A DNA stretch of 64,000 nucleotides from Gracilimonas sp040904925 (GCA_040904925.1 JBBDSP010000025.1:180285-244284), one strand, 5' to 3'; numbered from the stretch's first letter, positions 26,100 to 36,424 are shown. The notes: generated by a model from the sequence alone, not told the origin. Translations and numbers: made by a program.

Positions 26100-26825
26100 T
26101 TAAGTTTTTACCTCTTTCTTTACTGATTTAGGGATTTGTACATATTTTTCTACCTCATCAATTAACTCCTGGAAAATGTCAATAGGTGAAAAATTAGCTT
26201 TTCTATAAACAGGAATTCTTACCATTTTTCTTTTTCTAAGACCATAAAAAGCATTTTGCCAGATCAAGCCCTCTCTTGCTCGATTTGAATTATCTTCTAT
26301 AATTTTTTCAAGTACTCCTCCTTTAATTTGATTAGAAGAAGGATATTCAGAATCGCTAATTTCTTTGATAGTTGTATCAAAAAAAATACTATCGGGATTG
26401 TCAGTAAGTTTAACAGCTCTACAATATCTCCTTATTTCCCAAACTGCCTTATCAAAATAACTTAATTTTAATCCATCAATAATGATTGTGTTATCTAAAT
26501 AACGACTAAGACCGTATTTGTTGAAGACTTCAATCAGCTTTTGAGTCGAATCACTTATGGACAAATCAAATGGAACTTGTTCCAACTTATTCTGTGCTTT
26601 CTTAAGATCGTGACTAATGTTCCGTGCTTTTATTCGATTAAACAAAAGAATTGCTTTGAAATATTTTTCTAATGCCTGTAAACCAGACCAATAAAACTGA
26701 GGAATCAACTTAGCTCTATATAAAAGTCTTGCAGAAATATAATCTTGGTCTGCCATGTCTCTGAAGCATCTTTCAGCGAAATCATCAATCTGATCATTTA
26801 GAGGAATTTTAATATTCATCAGCAT
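26100..26825 (-). CDS. HEPN-domain protein
   Basis: A 241-residue protein whose N-terminal half fits the HEPN fold: SARLLYRAKLIPQFYWSGL, QALEKYFKAILLFN, then an R-x3-H active-site-like motif (RNISHDLKKAQ). HEPN proteins are often RNases in toxin or defence systems or partners of MNT nucleotidyltransferases, but no MNT gene is adjacent. The C-terminal half (FYGLRKRKMVRIPVYRK and following) is unassigned. The gene is AT-rich compared with its neighbours and stands alone, which suggests acquisition. Catalysis is not proven. Confidence 0.7.
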   Translation of the reverse strand: MLMNIKIPLNDQIDDFAERCFRDMADQDYISARLLYRAKLIPQFYWSGLQALEKYFKAILLFNRIKARNISHDLKKAQNKLEQVPFDLSISDSTQKLIEVFNKYGLSRYLDNTIIIDGLKLSYFDKAVWEIRRYCRAVKLTDNPDSIFFDTTIKEISDSEYPSSNQIKGGVLEKIIEDNSNRAREGLIWQNAFYGLRKRKMVRIPVYRKANFSPIDIFQELIDEVEKYVQIPKSVKKEVKT

Positions 26826-26929
26826 TCTTTTTTCAAAATTTCGATTCTTGACATCTTCAACATTATAAAATTTAAAATTGCATTATTATCTCCCCTGTCA
26901 ATAACCCGCCAAAATCCTTAAACTTGGTT

Positions 26930-27595
26930 ATGCAATGGATTCGAAGTACCCTCACTATTTTAAAGAAAGATCTGCAGATCGAACTGCGTACCCGTTTTGC
27001 ATTTAATATGGTGCTCGCATTTGTTGCAGCTTCAATGCTGCTGGTCCTTTTCACACTTAGAGCCGATCAGCTTGAACCGGGACCAAAATCGGGTTTGGTT
27101 TGGATCATTATCCTGTTTGCAGCGTTATCGGCTCTTAGCCGAAGTTTTATCGCTGAAACTGATAAAAAAACCTTCGACCTCCTCAGAATCTATGCAGAGG
27201 GAACCACCGTTTATACCGGAAAATTATTATATAACTTTCTGTTCACCCTTTTTATAAATACCGCTACCTTTGCTGGATATATCTTTTTAATGAATCTGAG
27301 TATTCAATCCTGGTCTGCTTTTTTGGTGATGCTTTTTGTCGGCACAGCAGGGCTATCGGGAGTTGCTACTATGACCGCTGCTGTGGTTTCACAAGCCGAT
27401 CGAAAAGGAGCCATTTTTTCTGTACTTAGTATACCGCTATTTATGCCGCTTGTGCTGCTATTGGCAGATATCAGTAAAACGGCATTTGTGAGTGGCGGAG
27501 ACGGATCATTGAATAATATTACCGCATTGATAGGATTTGCAGGAGTAACCATTACTGCCGGCATTCTTTTATTTGAATACATTTGGGAGGAATAG
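26930..27595 (+). CDS. ccmB: Haem exporter subunit CcmB
   Basis: The ATG at 26930 gives MQWIRSTLTILKKDLQIELR and a 221-residue protein with six hydrophobic helices, matching CcmB, the membrane part of the CcmAB complex in cytochrome c maturation. Conserved stretches include LSRSFIAETDKKTFDLLRIY and ADRKGAIFSVLSIPLFMPLV. The ATPase gene ccmA is absent here and the other ccm genes lie 20 kb away. It leads a forward operon with holB, dapF and the plug lipoprotein. Confidence 0.88.
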   Translation: MQWIRSTLTILKKDLQIELRTRFAFNMVLAFVAASMLLVLFTLRADQLEPGPKSGLVWIIILFAALSALSRSFIAETDKKTFDLLRIYAEGTTVYTGKLLYNFLFTLFINTATFAGYIFLMNLSIQSWSAFLVMLFVGTAGLSGVATMTAAVVSQADRKGAIFSVLSIPLFMPLVLLLADISKTAFVSGGDGSLNNITALIGFAGVTITAGILLFEYIWEE

Positions 27596-27601
27596 CTGCA
27601 T

Positions 27602-28783
27602 ATGAATATAAAATTTGGAAACCGGCGTATAATTGGCCAAAAAAGGGCTAAAGAACAAGTAGAGCGAATCCTGGCTTCAGACCGTATAAGTCACGCTTAT
27701 TTACTTTCTGGTCCTGCCGGGATTGGGAAAACTGCTTTTGCCCTTGCTTTGGCTGAAGCCATTAACGGGATCGATCACCTTACGGATCTTGGTGAGCACA
27801 AAACCTCCAAAAAATCATCCTGGTTCACTCATCCCGATATTCATGTTTTTATCCCCAGACCGACTTCTGCAAAAACTGAAGACCTCAGAGATCGACTAGA
27901 GCTCTTGAATAAAGATCCCTACGAGATCATAAGCTTTTCACAGCGGCCTTCTCTGGATGATGAGTCTTCCAAAAATCTCCAGGCATTTTATCCCATTGAT
28001 TATTTTCGGGAAGATATCCGCCCCATTGCAAAGCTAAAACCTAACGAAGGAAACCGTATTGTGATCATCTTGACTCAGGTTGAAACGATGCGGAAGGAAA
28101 CGGCCAACGCTTTTCTAAAATTACTGGAAGAACCTTCAGACCGGCTCATGTTTATCCTCACTACAGAAAGCTATGAGAGCCTGCTTCCTACTATCACTTC
28201 ACGCTGTCAGCATATTCCTTTGGGAACCTTAAAAGACAAGGAAGTGGAGCAGGGACTGATCGAAGTAGATGGTTTAAAACCTGATGAAGCTGCCTATCTC
28301 GCCCGGGTTTCCGGCGGGAATTATGCTATGACCCGCTTTTTTGATATCGATAAGCTTAAGGAAAACCGCGACTCTGTGGTTGAATATATGCGAATGGCTT
28401 TCAGTCAGGATGCAATTGGACTTTCAACCCTGGTACAAGACTGGCAAAGCTCAAATAACATTGAGGGATTGATCTCGATCACCAATCTTATTGAGATGTT
28501 TATCCGTGATCTGATGGTGTACCGCGAAACTGAGAATAAGAAATACATCACAAACATAGATCAGCTGGAAGCCATACAGAAGTTTGTAAAATCGCTGGAT
28601 GATGCCCGATTGGAAGAAATGATCAGTCAGCTTGATTCCTTCCGCCCGGCACTTCGACAAAATGTGAATCCAAAACTCATATTTATTGTTTTAGCTTTAC
28701 GCTTCTCTCCACTGATGCGTGGGCTTGATCCTATCATACCGGAAGAAGAAAACTGGAAACATGTACCTGCTTTTACAGAATAA
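27602..28783 (+). CDS. holB: DNA polymerase III delta' subunit
   Basis: A 393-residue AAA+ clamp-loader subunit. Walker A is GPAGIGKT (37-44), sensor-like NAFLKLLEEPSDRLMFIL is conserved, and IIGQKRAKEQVERIL marks the N-terminus. The zinc-module cysteines usual in delta' are absent, although the following HPDIHVF is kept. It helps load the beta clamp at replication forks. The stop overlaps the dapF start (TAATG). Confidence 0.9.
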   Translation: MNIKFGNRRIIGQKRAKEQVERILASDRISHAYLLSGPAGIGKTAFALALAEAINGIDHLTDLGEHKTSKKSSWFTHPDIHVFIPRPTSAKTEDLRDRLELLNKDPYEIISFSQRPSLDDESSKNLQAFYPIDYFREDIRPIAKLKPNEGNRIVIILTQVETMRKETANAFLKLLEEPSDRLMFILTTESYESLLPTITSRCQHIPLGTLKDKEVEQGLIEVDGLKPDEAAYLARVSGGNYAMTRFFDIDKLKENRDSVVEYMRMAFSQDAIGLSTLVQDWQSSNNIEGLISITNLIEMFIRDLMVYRETENKKYITNIDQLEAIQKFVKSLDDARLEEMISQLDSFRPALRQNVNPKLIFIVLALRFSPLMRGLDPIIPEEENWKHVPAFTE

Positions 28784-29607
28784 TGAGTGAAATTATCTTT
28801 CATAAAATGCAAGGAGCCGGCAACGACTTTGTGGTCATTGACAACCGCAAGTACGGTTTTGAGCTGGAGGAGATCATCCGGTTCACCCCAAAATTGTGTG
28901 ACCGGAGATTCGGAATTGGCGGAGACGGAATATTAGTACTTCAGCCCGCTCAACGGGATGATGTGGATTACACTATGATCTACAGAAACGCCGACGGAAG
29001 TGATGCAGGTATGTGTGGAAACGGTGCCCGTTGTCTTGTCCAGTTTGCCTTTAAAAATGGGTTTGGAGCTACACAAACCTTCAACGTTCACAAAAATGTA
29101 TATGAGGCTGAAGTTCATAAAGATGAAAGCGTGAGTGTGCATTTTCCCGTACATGTAAATACCAAAGATCTACAGCTTAATGGTTTAGACTTGATAAAGG
29201 CAGATGCTGCAACCGAGCATCTGGTCAGATTTGTAGATGAGCAAGAATTGGATAATGAAGAGCAATTGGTAAAAACCGGAAGTACATTACGTTATCACAA
29301 GGAAGTTGAGCCACCGGGAAGTAATATCAACTTTGTGCATTGCCACGATAAGCATTCCATTTCGTTGCAAACCTATGAACGAGGTGTTGAAGATTTAACG
29401 CTTGCCTGCGGAACAGGAGCATTGGCTTCTGCAATAGCCACACATCATCATCTAAAAAGCCAAGAAACTCACTCAAATTTTGAGGTTAATGTTAAGGGAG
29501 GTAGTCTGCGAGCTTCTTTCAACTTTGAGCCTGATACAAATACTTATCATCAATTAATTCTAACCGGTCCGGCACATTTTGTTTTTAAAGGCTCTGTTTC
29601 CATTTAA
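28783..29607 (+). CDS. dapF: Diaminopimelate epimerase
   Basis: A 274-residue enzyme of lysine/peptidoglycan synthesis that interconverts LL- and meso-diaminopimelate. The two catalytic cysteines are Cys78 (DAGMCGNGARC) and Cys209 (LACGTGALAS). It begins one base inside the holB stop and its end overlaps the next gene by 29 nt. Confidence 0.97.
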   Translation: MSEIIFHKMQGAGNDFVVIDNRKYGFELEEIIRFTPKLCDRRFGIGGDGILVLQPAQRDDVDYTMIYRNADGSDAGMCGNGARCLVQFAFKNGFGATQTFNVHKNVYEAEVHKDESVSVHFPVHVNTKDLQLNGLDLIKADAATEHLVRFVDEQELDNEEQLVKTGSTLRYHKEVEPPGSNINFVHCHDKHSISLQTYERGVEDLTLACGTGALASAIATHHHLKSQETHSNFEVNVKGGSLRASFNFEPDTNTYHQLILTGPAHFVFKGSVSI

Positions 29608-30877
29608 CATCATAGGTATCGTATTGCTTCTCGGAGGCTGTTCTGCTGGCATTTCTACCACTGCTGACACCGTACCAACAGAGCGCTACATCAGCAGATA
29701 TCTGGTTCCCAACCAATTACCGGCTCCGGAAACCATCAAAAGTATTCAGCTTTACAGAACCGGGAGTGTGAATAATCCACCTATCATAGAACTAGAGACC
29801 AACCAAAAGCTGACTCTAGCCTTTGATGAGCTGACAGACCTCTCGGGACAATTCAGGATTATATTTACTCATCATGACCGAGACTGGAATGAAAGTAATA
29901 TTCCCCAGGATTGGTATTTAGACGGTATGAATGAATTGATTGTGGGTGGAGGGAATAAAAACCAGCTATCAAGCCCAAGCTACTTCCATTACGAAACTGA
30001 ATTTCCAAACCAACAAGTTCAATTCAAGATCAGTGGAAATTATATGCTTCATGTAGTCGATTTTACTACAGGAACGCGACTGTTTTCACTGCCTTTCTAT
30101 GTAACAGAAAATACCGGCGAAATGAGGTCCCGGGTCGAAACGAAATATAATGCAGGACCGCGTGGACAAGCTGTCGATCGCCCATTCAGTGAATTCATAT
30201 ATCCCGATTTCGTTGAATATCCCCAATTCGACCTTAGCTTCTATTTTGCACAAAATCGCTTTTGGGGTGATAGAAAACAATCTGAAAACTATGACTTTAG
30301 TGAAGAGGATCGCACACAGTTTCATCTATCGGAAGAAAATGCATTCTCCTCTAATTTTGATTTCATTGGACTAAGACTGAATGAATTTTCAGTTGATGGC
30401 CGACAGATCATAGATTGGCACCCTGAAAAAACTCCTCCGGAAGTAGTTCTCAGGGAAGATATTCTAAATTTCAGCTCAGATCCTTCCAGGGGATGGGGTG
30501 CTTCATTTGCCAATCCCAAAACTTCTGAAAATACACGATATGCCAATGTAAGATTTCGCTTTCAGGATGGTGGGCAATTTTCTGCATCTGACGGAGTGTA
30601 CTTGGTGGGAGATTTCAACCAATGGATTCTGGAAGAAGAAAATAAACTCACCTACAATGAAAATTCAGGTTACTGGGAAACAACAGCCTTGATCAAACAG
30701 GGAACCTATACCTATAAATATGCGATCAAGGAAAACCAGGATGAGATCGATGATCTAACGTTGAGTGACACCATAACCAGACAAAATCAGGAATATACCA
30801 GCTTTGTATATTTTCAAGACCCGGATTACAGGTATCATCGATTGCTTCATGTTCAAACTTTCAGGTCAGGTTCCTGA
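29579..30877 (+). CDS. Type IX secretion plug-family lipoprotein with C-terminal glycogen-binding-like domain
   Basis: The N-terminus IVLLLGGCSAG is a lipoprotein signal. Residues about 50-180 (IKSIQLYRTGS, DRDWNESNIPQDWYLDGMNE) match the DUF5103/T9SS plug family, which seals the SprA translocon. Residues about 330-390 (GVYLVGDFNQWI, GTYTYKYAIKE) match the AMPK/CBM48 carbohydrate-binding fold. The only usable start in this frame before the signal is a TTG at 29579, inside dapF, so translation is probably coupled. A plug role is inferred from family resemblance; no other T9SS gene is in the window. Confidence 0.7.
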   Translation: MFLKALFPFNIIGIVLLLGGCSAGISTTADTVPTERYISRYLVPNQLPAPETIKSIQLYRTGSVNNPPIIELETNQKLTLAFDELTDLSGQFRIIFTHHDRDWNESNIPQDWYLDGMNELIVGGGNKNQLSSPSYFHYETEFPNQQVQFKISGNYMLHVVDFTTGTRLFSLPFYVTENTGEMRSRVETKYNAGPRGQAVDRPFSEFIYPDFVEYPQFDLSFYFAQNRFWGDRKQSENYDFSEEDRTQFHLSEENAFSSNFDFIGLRLNEFSVDGRQIIDWHPEKTPPEVVLREDILNFSSDPSRGWGASFANPKTSENTRYANVRFRFQDGGQFSASDGVYLVGDFNQWILEEENKLTYNENSGYWETTALIKQGTYTYKYAIKENQDEIDDLTLSDTITRQNQEYTSFVYFQDPDYRYHRLLHVQTFRSGS

Positions 30878-30888
30878 TACGGTGTTCA

Positions 30889-33800
30889 TTAAAAATCGAT
30901 CCCAATCGAGAAATAGTGAATTGGCTTACTTTTAAATCCTGATCCCTGATAAGGCCAGCCAACATCATACCTGAAAGGTAAGCCAAATACGATAGTTCTA
31001 AGTCCAAATCCACCACCTATCAAAAGGTCACCATCAAGATAAGGAGCTTCTCCGGATCCTACCACGTTTCCATTCTGATCACGAACCTGATACGTTCCAA
31101 TCTGTTCTTCTGCTACTTTAAAATCCAGCTTAGCATCGTTAATGATCGGATTACCATTACCATCTGTAAGTCCATAATCAATTCGCTCGCCCCAAGCAGA
31201 GCCTACATCCAAAAAGGCGGTACCTGTTAGATTGTAAAGCGGAAGAATTGGGAAAGCTCCGGGAACGATAGCAGCAAAAAGTGGGAACCTGAACTCAGCA
31301 TTGATCAAAGAGAAATTACTTCCGTAGATGCTGTTATAAGCATAACCACGCACCGGTAAGGCAGGGACAGTAAAAAAGCTATCTGTCAGTTTATCATAAG
31401 AAAGTCCATTTTGATTGAACCGCTGATTGATCCACCCTAATCTCCCACCCATAAAATAGGTTTGTTTATCAGGACCGACAGAAGCGGCTCCGGATGCTCT
31501 CATAGCAACGCTGTAGCGGGCTCCCAGATTAAAGTACTTTCTGTAATCGGCAAGTACAGATGCAAATTGAGGAGCATTTTCACCTACACCGGGACTTCCG
31601 GAAAAACCAATTGAATAGCGATTTCCTCCTCTTGGAGTAAGAAAGCCGGGCAACGTCTGGTCATTCGTAAAAATTACTTCAGGATACAAAAAGATACTTC
31701 TCTCATTGCCTGTAGAATTCTGCCCAACGGAATATCCTGAATACAGATCGCTTAGTGAACTGTAATCACGTGTAATTCCCAGCGTAGAAAAACCGGCATC
31801 AATACGCTTAAATTTATCAATGGGGTATTGTGCATTAACACCCCCACCAAATGTCCTAAAACGGATATTCTCACCAAAAAATGTTTGGTACTGCCGTGAT
31901 GAATGGAAATATGAAAAATACCAGTTAGTACGATTTTTCATATACCCATACTGCAGGGAGTAATCGCTGTTCCTAAGATCGGAAACAAAATTAGTGCCCA
32001 ATGAGATCTGATGATCTCCCAGAAGATCACTTATTATAAACTGAGTTAATGCATAGGAGCCGTAAGTAGAAGCTACAAATGTCGGATTATAGGAGATATC
32101 AGTAGAGAATTTCAGGCGATAATCTTTTGGCTGAAAACGGCCGTCTTCGGTAATATTATTTACCGGGTTAAAACTGATCACATCCTCCAGCATAAGGGTG
32201 GTATCCTGAATTACTTCTTCACTGAATACATAATTTCGGAAGTCGATCTCATCGGACTCTTCTTCTTCCTGGATCGTAGTGTCCGCTTGAGCCTCTGTAA
32301 TTTCAGCTTCACCGGCTCCTGGTACTGCTTGTTCCTCACCAGATGCTGCTGCAGTTAGACCTGAAGCAAACATTTCTCGTGCATAACGAGTTGCAGGCAC
32401 GCGTTCAGCCTGGGTTTCAGATGCTCTTCTTTGAGCCCAATAATTTTGTGAAAGCTCCTCAGATTTTCTTCGTTCAAACGGTGAACGCAGCAAAAACACA
32501 TCCAGATACCCTTCGTTAATAGAGTTGAGGGCTAAACGGGAGCCGTCTGAACTTAATGAGATCTGAAAAGCACCGGTTTGTAAGTTTGTTAATGGAGTTG
32601 CTGTTCGTGTATCCAGATCAAATGAATAAATATTCTGTATTCCATTTCTGTCTGAAATAAATACTAAACGGCCATCTCTTGTGGCTTGTGGTGATTTCTC
32701 ACTCCATAATGGCGTATCAGTGAGTCTTGTTGTGGTTCTGGAGTTTAGCCTTACCCGGTATATATCCGTTTGGTACATACTTTCATCACTTAGAAGGTCG
32801 TACCCAACATTGTAGCTATGCAATGCAGTTTTATCGCCACGATCTGAAGTGAAATAGATTGACTGAGAATCGGGACTCCAAACAGGTTGCGTATCAGAAA
32901 AGAAATCGCCGGTTAAATTAGTAATCTTCTCAGTATTAAAATCGTATACAAATATATCCTGATAAGGGCCAATATTTGCATCAAATGCAAGTTTTTGACC
33001 ATCAGGAGACCAGGAAATGGAAGCGATGGCATCGATACTTGGAAACTCGATCTTATTCACTTTTCCCGACTCATAGTCAACAATAGCAATATCATCTCTG
33101 CCCTTCGATTTTGTTGATAAAGCGATCTTTCTGCCATCCGGAGACCAGGTGATATTTGGGTTGAGAATATTAAGCTCTTCAAACTCAGGATTATCTTCTC
33201 CCCTGATCACAGTTTTCAGCCTGCTACCATCAATGGCACTTATGGCAACTACATCGAAATATCCTCGTTTATTTGTAATAAAGGCTACTTTGTCACCTTG
33301 AGGAGAAATTGCAGGACTTGTGTTATAGGTTCCAAAATCACCTCTTTTTGTAAGTTGAGTTGCTATAAGTTTTATCCTTTCTCGCTCAGCTACTTCGGGA
33401 TAATATCGTTCCTGTAAAGCATTTTCCCACACTTCTGACAGCTCTTCCAAGTTTAATCCCAACGACTGTTGTAAGCCTGCCTCAACACTTCGTAAAGATT
33501 TTATTCGCTGAAGGATCTCTCCGATCTTTTGCCTTCCATATTCCTCTGCAATAAAATTCCATAACGACTGCCCCCCTCTGTAAGCATAATACCCGCTTAA
33601 ATATTGGATTGGGGGCAAATAGTTATTAATAACTGCATCCCGAATATACATATCCGTATTAGTATCCCAGCCTAAAGCCGTATACTCTGCCAATCCTTCT
33701 TCGAACCAAAGTGGAAACTGCAGCTGGATATTATTCCTGATAATGGAATTTATGGTACCGCCATAAAACATATCATTGAAAACAGCATGTACGAGTTCGT

Positions 33801-34227
33801 GATGAAGGGTTCGCCTGAAATCATTATAATCTCCTGCAAAGGGGACTGTCATACGGTTCTTCAGTTTATCAGTCACCCCACCTATTCCCTCAGAATTAAC
33901 AGGCAAGTTAACGACGTTTGTCTGTGAGAAATCATTGTGAGAATCGTAAATAATAAGCGGAATACGATTTGATATCTCATGATTGAAATCTTCACTAAGC
34001 TGTTTATAAGCTGATTCAATGCTCTTGGCCGCAAATTCAGCTAACTCGTAATTTTTGGAACCATAATAATACACGTCAAAATGAGTAGACTGGAGATATC
34101 TCCACTCAAAATCTTCGTACTGTACCCTGTTCTTCCCAAACGAATAGTACTGTGCTGAGACAGGAACCGTGCTTGAGGCCAGAAATAAAACTATAAATGT
34201 TAAAACAGATAGTACGTGTATTTTCAT
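30889..34227 (-). CDS. Outer-membrane protein: MA-type metalloprotease, TolB propeller and Omp85 barrel
   Basis: This 1112-residue protein has a signal peptide (VLTFIVLFLASSTVPVSA). A gluzincin-like protease domain carries HELVH at 143-147 and a downstream Glu in WFEEGLAEY (174-182). A TolB/PD40 beta-propeller spans about residues 300-590 (repeated SPDGRKIALS-type blades). A charged linker follows at about 600-690, then a C-terminal Omp85/BamA-like barrel ending in HYFSIGIDF with the loop-6 motif VRGYAY. The barrel and active-site pattern are intact. It ends an operon that includes tamB, so a role in outer-membrane protein export or processing is plausible but unproven. Confidence 0.82.
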   Translation of the reverse strand: MKIHVLSVLTFIVLFLASSTVPVSAQYYSFGKNRVQYEDFEWRYLQSTHFDVYYYGSKNYELAEFAAKSIESAYKQLSEDFNHEISNRIPLIIYDSHNDFSQTNVVNLPVNSEGIGGVTDKLKNRMTVPFAGDYNDFRRTLHHELVHAVFNDMFYGGTINSIIRNNIQLQFPLWFEEGLAEYTALGWDTNTDMYIRDAVINNYLPPIQYLSGYYAYRGGQSLWNFIAEEYGRQKIGEILQRIKSLRSVEAGLQQSLGLNLEELSEVWENALQERYYPEVAERERIKLIATQLTKRGDFGTYNTSPAISPQGDKVAFITNKRGYFDVVAISAIDGSRLKTVIRGEDNPEFEELNILNPNITWSPDGRKIALSTKSKGRDDIAIVDYESGKVNKIEFPSIDAIASISWSPDGQKLAFDANIGPYQDIFVYDFNTEKITNLTGDFFSDTQPVWSPDSQSIYFTSDRGDKTALHSYNVGYDLLSDESMYQTDIYRVRLNSRTTTRLTDTPLWSEKSPQATRDGRLVFISDRNGIQNIYSFDLDTRTATPLTNLQTGAFQISLSSDGSRLALNSINEGYLDVFLLRSPFERRKSEELSQNYWAQRRASETQAERVPATRYAREMFASGLTAAASGEEQAVPGAGEAEITEAQADTTIQEEEESDEIDFRNYVFSEEVIQDTTLMLEDVISFNPVNNITEDGRFQPKDYRLKFSTDISYNPTFVASTYGSYALTQFIISDLLGDHQISLGTNFVSDLRNSDYSLQYGYMKNRTNWYFSYFHSSRQYQTFFGENIRFRTFGGGVNAQYPIDKFKRIDAGFSTLGITRDYSSLSDLYSGYSVGQNSTGNERSIFLYPEVIFTNDQTLPGFLTPRGGNRYSIGFSGSPGVGENAPQFASVLADYRKYFNLGARYSVAMRASGAASVGPDKQTYFMGGRLGWINQRFNQNGLSYDKLTDSFFTVPALPVRGYAYNSIYGSNFSLINAEFRFPLFAAIVPGAFPILPLYNLTGTAFLDVGSAWGERIDYGLTDGNGNPIINDAKLDFKVAEEQIGTYQVRDQNGNVVGSGEAPYLDGDLLIGGGFGLRTIVFGLPFRYDVGWPYQGSGFKSKPIHYFSIGIDF

Positions 34228-34245
34228 ATTACTAAAGATTACAAG

Positions 34246-36414
34246 TTACTTAGCTAACCCAAAATCAATTTGACGCTTTTGCATATTTGTGCTTTTAACA
34301 CGAACCTTGATCTCATCGCCAAGCTGAAATTGTTTACCGCTTTTACGACCAACCAAAGAATGGCGTTTATCGTTGTAAACAAAATAATCGCTTTTAAGAT
34401 CACTGATCCTGATCATTCCTTCACAGTAAATGTCTTTTAGGGTCACAAAAATTCCCCTTTCCATCACGCCGCTTATAATTCCATCAAATGTCTCGCCGGT
34501 TTTCTTACTCAAAAACTCAACCTGCTTCAATTTAACTGAATCACGTTCTGCATCAACAGCTACTTTTTCTCGCTCGCTGCAGTGTTCGCCATCTTTCTTA
34601 AGTTGATCGTAGGTGTAAACACGGGCACCGGCATTATATCCTTTCAATAACCTGTGAACAATTACGTCCGGGTAACGACGTATCGGGCTGGTAAAGTGTG
34701 CATAATGTCCAAAACCGAGACCAAAGTGACCAAGATTGTTTGGAGAGTATTCTGCTTTCGCCATCGCCCTCAACATCAATCCGTTAACGATATACTCCAG
34801 GCTTGTATTTTGTACTTGTTTTAAAAGTTCGTTGATTCTTTTTGGGCTGATCTTTTTCGCCGCATCAAATTGAATGCCAATTGGTTTTACCTGTTCGGCA
34901 ATACCTGCAAGTTTCTCTGGATCCGGCTTATCGTGCACTCTGTAAAAGAATGGAAAGAGATCTTTTGAGCGCTTCTTATCAGATTTCTTCCTTAACTCCT
35001 CAACATGTGTAGCTACTGTTTTGTTAGCAAGAAGCATGCATTCCTCAATAAGGCGATTTGCAAAAATTCGTTCTTTAAGAATCACCTTAACCGGAGTTCC
35101 ATCTTCATCCAATACAAATTTTGGTTCAGGATTATCAAAATCGATAGCCCCTTCTCTGAAACGTCTGTCCAGTAAAGTTCGGGCAAGTTCAGCCACCATA
35201 TTCAGTTCTTTGCTGAACTTATGCTTTTTACCGTCTATCACCTCCTGTGCCTCTTCATATACAAAGCGCTGCTTAGAGTGTATCACGGTCTCTTCTACGG
35301 AATAATCAACCAGCTTACCATTTGGAGCAATTTCCATAAAACAGCTATAGGTCAGCTTATCTTCATTAGGCCGTAAACTGCACACGCCGTTACTCAATAC
35401 TTCCGGGAGCATAGGAATCACCCTGTCCACCAGGTAAACACTTGTGCCGCGCTTATGAGCTTCTTCATCTAATACAGATTTAGGAGTCAGATAATGAGTC
35501 ACATCAGCAATGTGTACTCCCAGATAATAATTGCCATTGTCCAGCATTTTAATACTCAATGCGTCATCAAAATCTTTAGCGTCTTCGGGATCAATGGTGA
35601 AAATATTCTCATCACGCATATCACGGCGTCTCTTAATTTCTTCTTCCGGAACTTCCAGCGGAATCTGGTGAGCGTATTCTTCCACTTCTTTAGGGAATTC
35701 CGCTACCATATCATTTTCTGCCAGAATGGATAGAATGTTGGCATCATTGGAGCCTGATTTTCCCAATACTGATTTTATTCTCGCTTCCGGCAATGCCTTT
35801 GGGTGAACCCAGTTCACCAATTCAAAGATCACTTTATCGCCATCTTCAGCTCCATTTACGTATTCAGGCAATACATAAAAGTTGGTATGAACCGATTGCG
35901 GATCAGCTTCGATCACAAAATTTTCTTTACTGACCTTAGACAAGGTACCTACATAAAAATCTTTACCGCGCTCAACAATCTCGAGGATCTTGCCCTGAGG
36001 CTGTCCGCTTCTATTATTCTTTCCGGTTATCCTGATCTTGACGATATCATCGTTTAAAGCTGTTCCCACATCTTTAGAAGAGATCATCACATCTTGTTCA
36101 AGTTCTTCAGTAATTACATATCCTGTTCCTCGAACTGAGATATCAATTTTACCTTCTAAAATATCACTACTTCCGGATGACTTATTCTTTTTGGGCTTTT
36201 TCTTGTTCCCCAAAAACACATAGTTATCCTTCCGGGTGATAGTATTGTCATTAGACAACCGGTTTAAGGATTTGTCTAATCTGTTAATTTCATTCTTACT
36301 CTCGAGACGCAGAACACTTATCATTTGTTCTCTCGTCAATTTATTGTCCGGGCTGTTCTTGATCAAATCAACGATCAGCTCTTCAAATTTACTTAGTCTT
36401 TCTTTTTTACTCAT
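34246..36414 (-). CDS. rnr: Ribonuclease R
   Basis: A 722-residue 3'-5' exoribonuclease. An N-terminal winged-helix-like part is followed by cold-shock domains, the RNB domain with catalytic DPEDAKDFDDAL (about residues 275-287) and GHYAHFTSPIRRYPDVIVHR, and an S1 domain at the C-terminus (GVMERGIFVTLKDIYCEGMI). It degrades structured RNA in the cytoplasm. It sits 10 nt after tamB and 18 nt before the protease-barrel gene. Confidence 0.95.
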   Translation of the reverse strand: MSKKERLSKFEELIVDLIKNSPDNKLTREQMISVLRLESKNEINRLDKSLNRLSNDNTITRKDNYVFLGNKKKPKKNKSSGSSDILEGKIDISVRGTGYVITEELEQDVMISSKDVGTALNDDIVKIRITGKNNRSGQPQGKILEIVERGKDFYVGTLSKVSKENFVIEADPQSVHTNFYVLPEYVNGAEDGDKVIFELVNWVHPKALPEARIKSVLGKSGSNDANILSILAENDMVAEFPKEVEEYAHQIPLEVPEEEIKRRRDMRDENIFTIDPEDAKDFDDALSIKMLDNGNYYLGVHIADVTHYLTPKSVLDEEAHKRGTSVYLVDRVIPMLPEVLSNGVCSLRPNEDKLTYSCFMEIAPNGKLVDYSVEETVIHSKQRFVYEEAQEVIDGKKHKFSKELNMVAELARTLLDRRFREGAIDFDNPEPKFVLDEDGTPVKVILKERIFANRLIEECMLLANKTVATHVEELRKKSDKKRSKDLFPFFYRVHDKPDPEKLAGIAEQVKPIGIQFDAAKKISPKRINELLKQVQNTSLEYIVNGLMLRAMAKAEYSPNNLGHFGLGFGHYAHFTSPIRRYPDVIVHRLLKGYNAGARVYTYDQLKKDGEHCSEREKVAVDAERDSVKLKQVEFLSKKTGETFDGIISGVMERGIFVTLKDIYCEGMIRISDLKSDYFVYNDKRHSLVGRKSGKQFQLGDEIKVRVKSTNMQKRQIDFGLAK

Positions 36415-36424
36415 TAAAATATCT

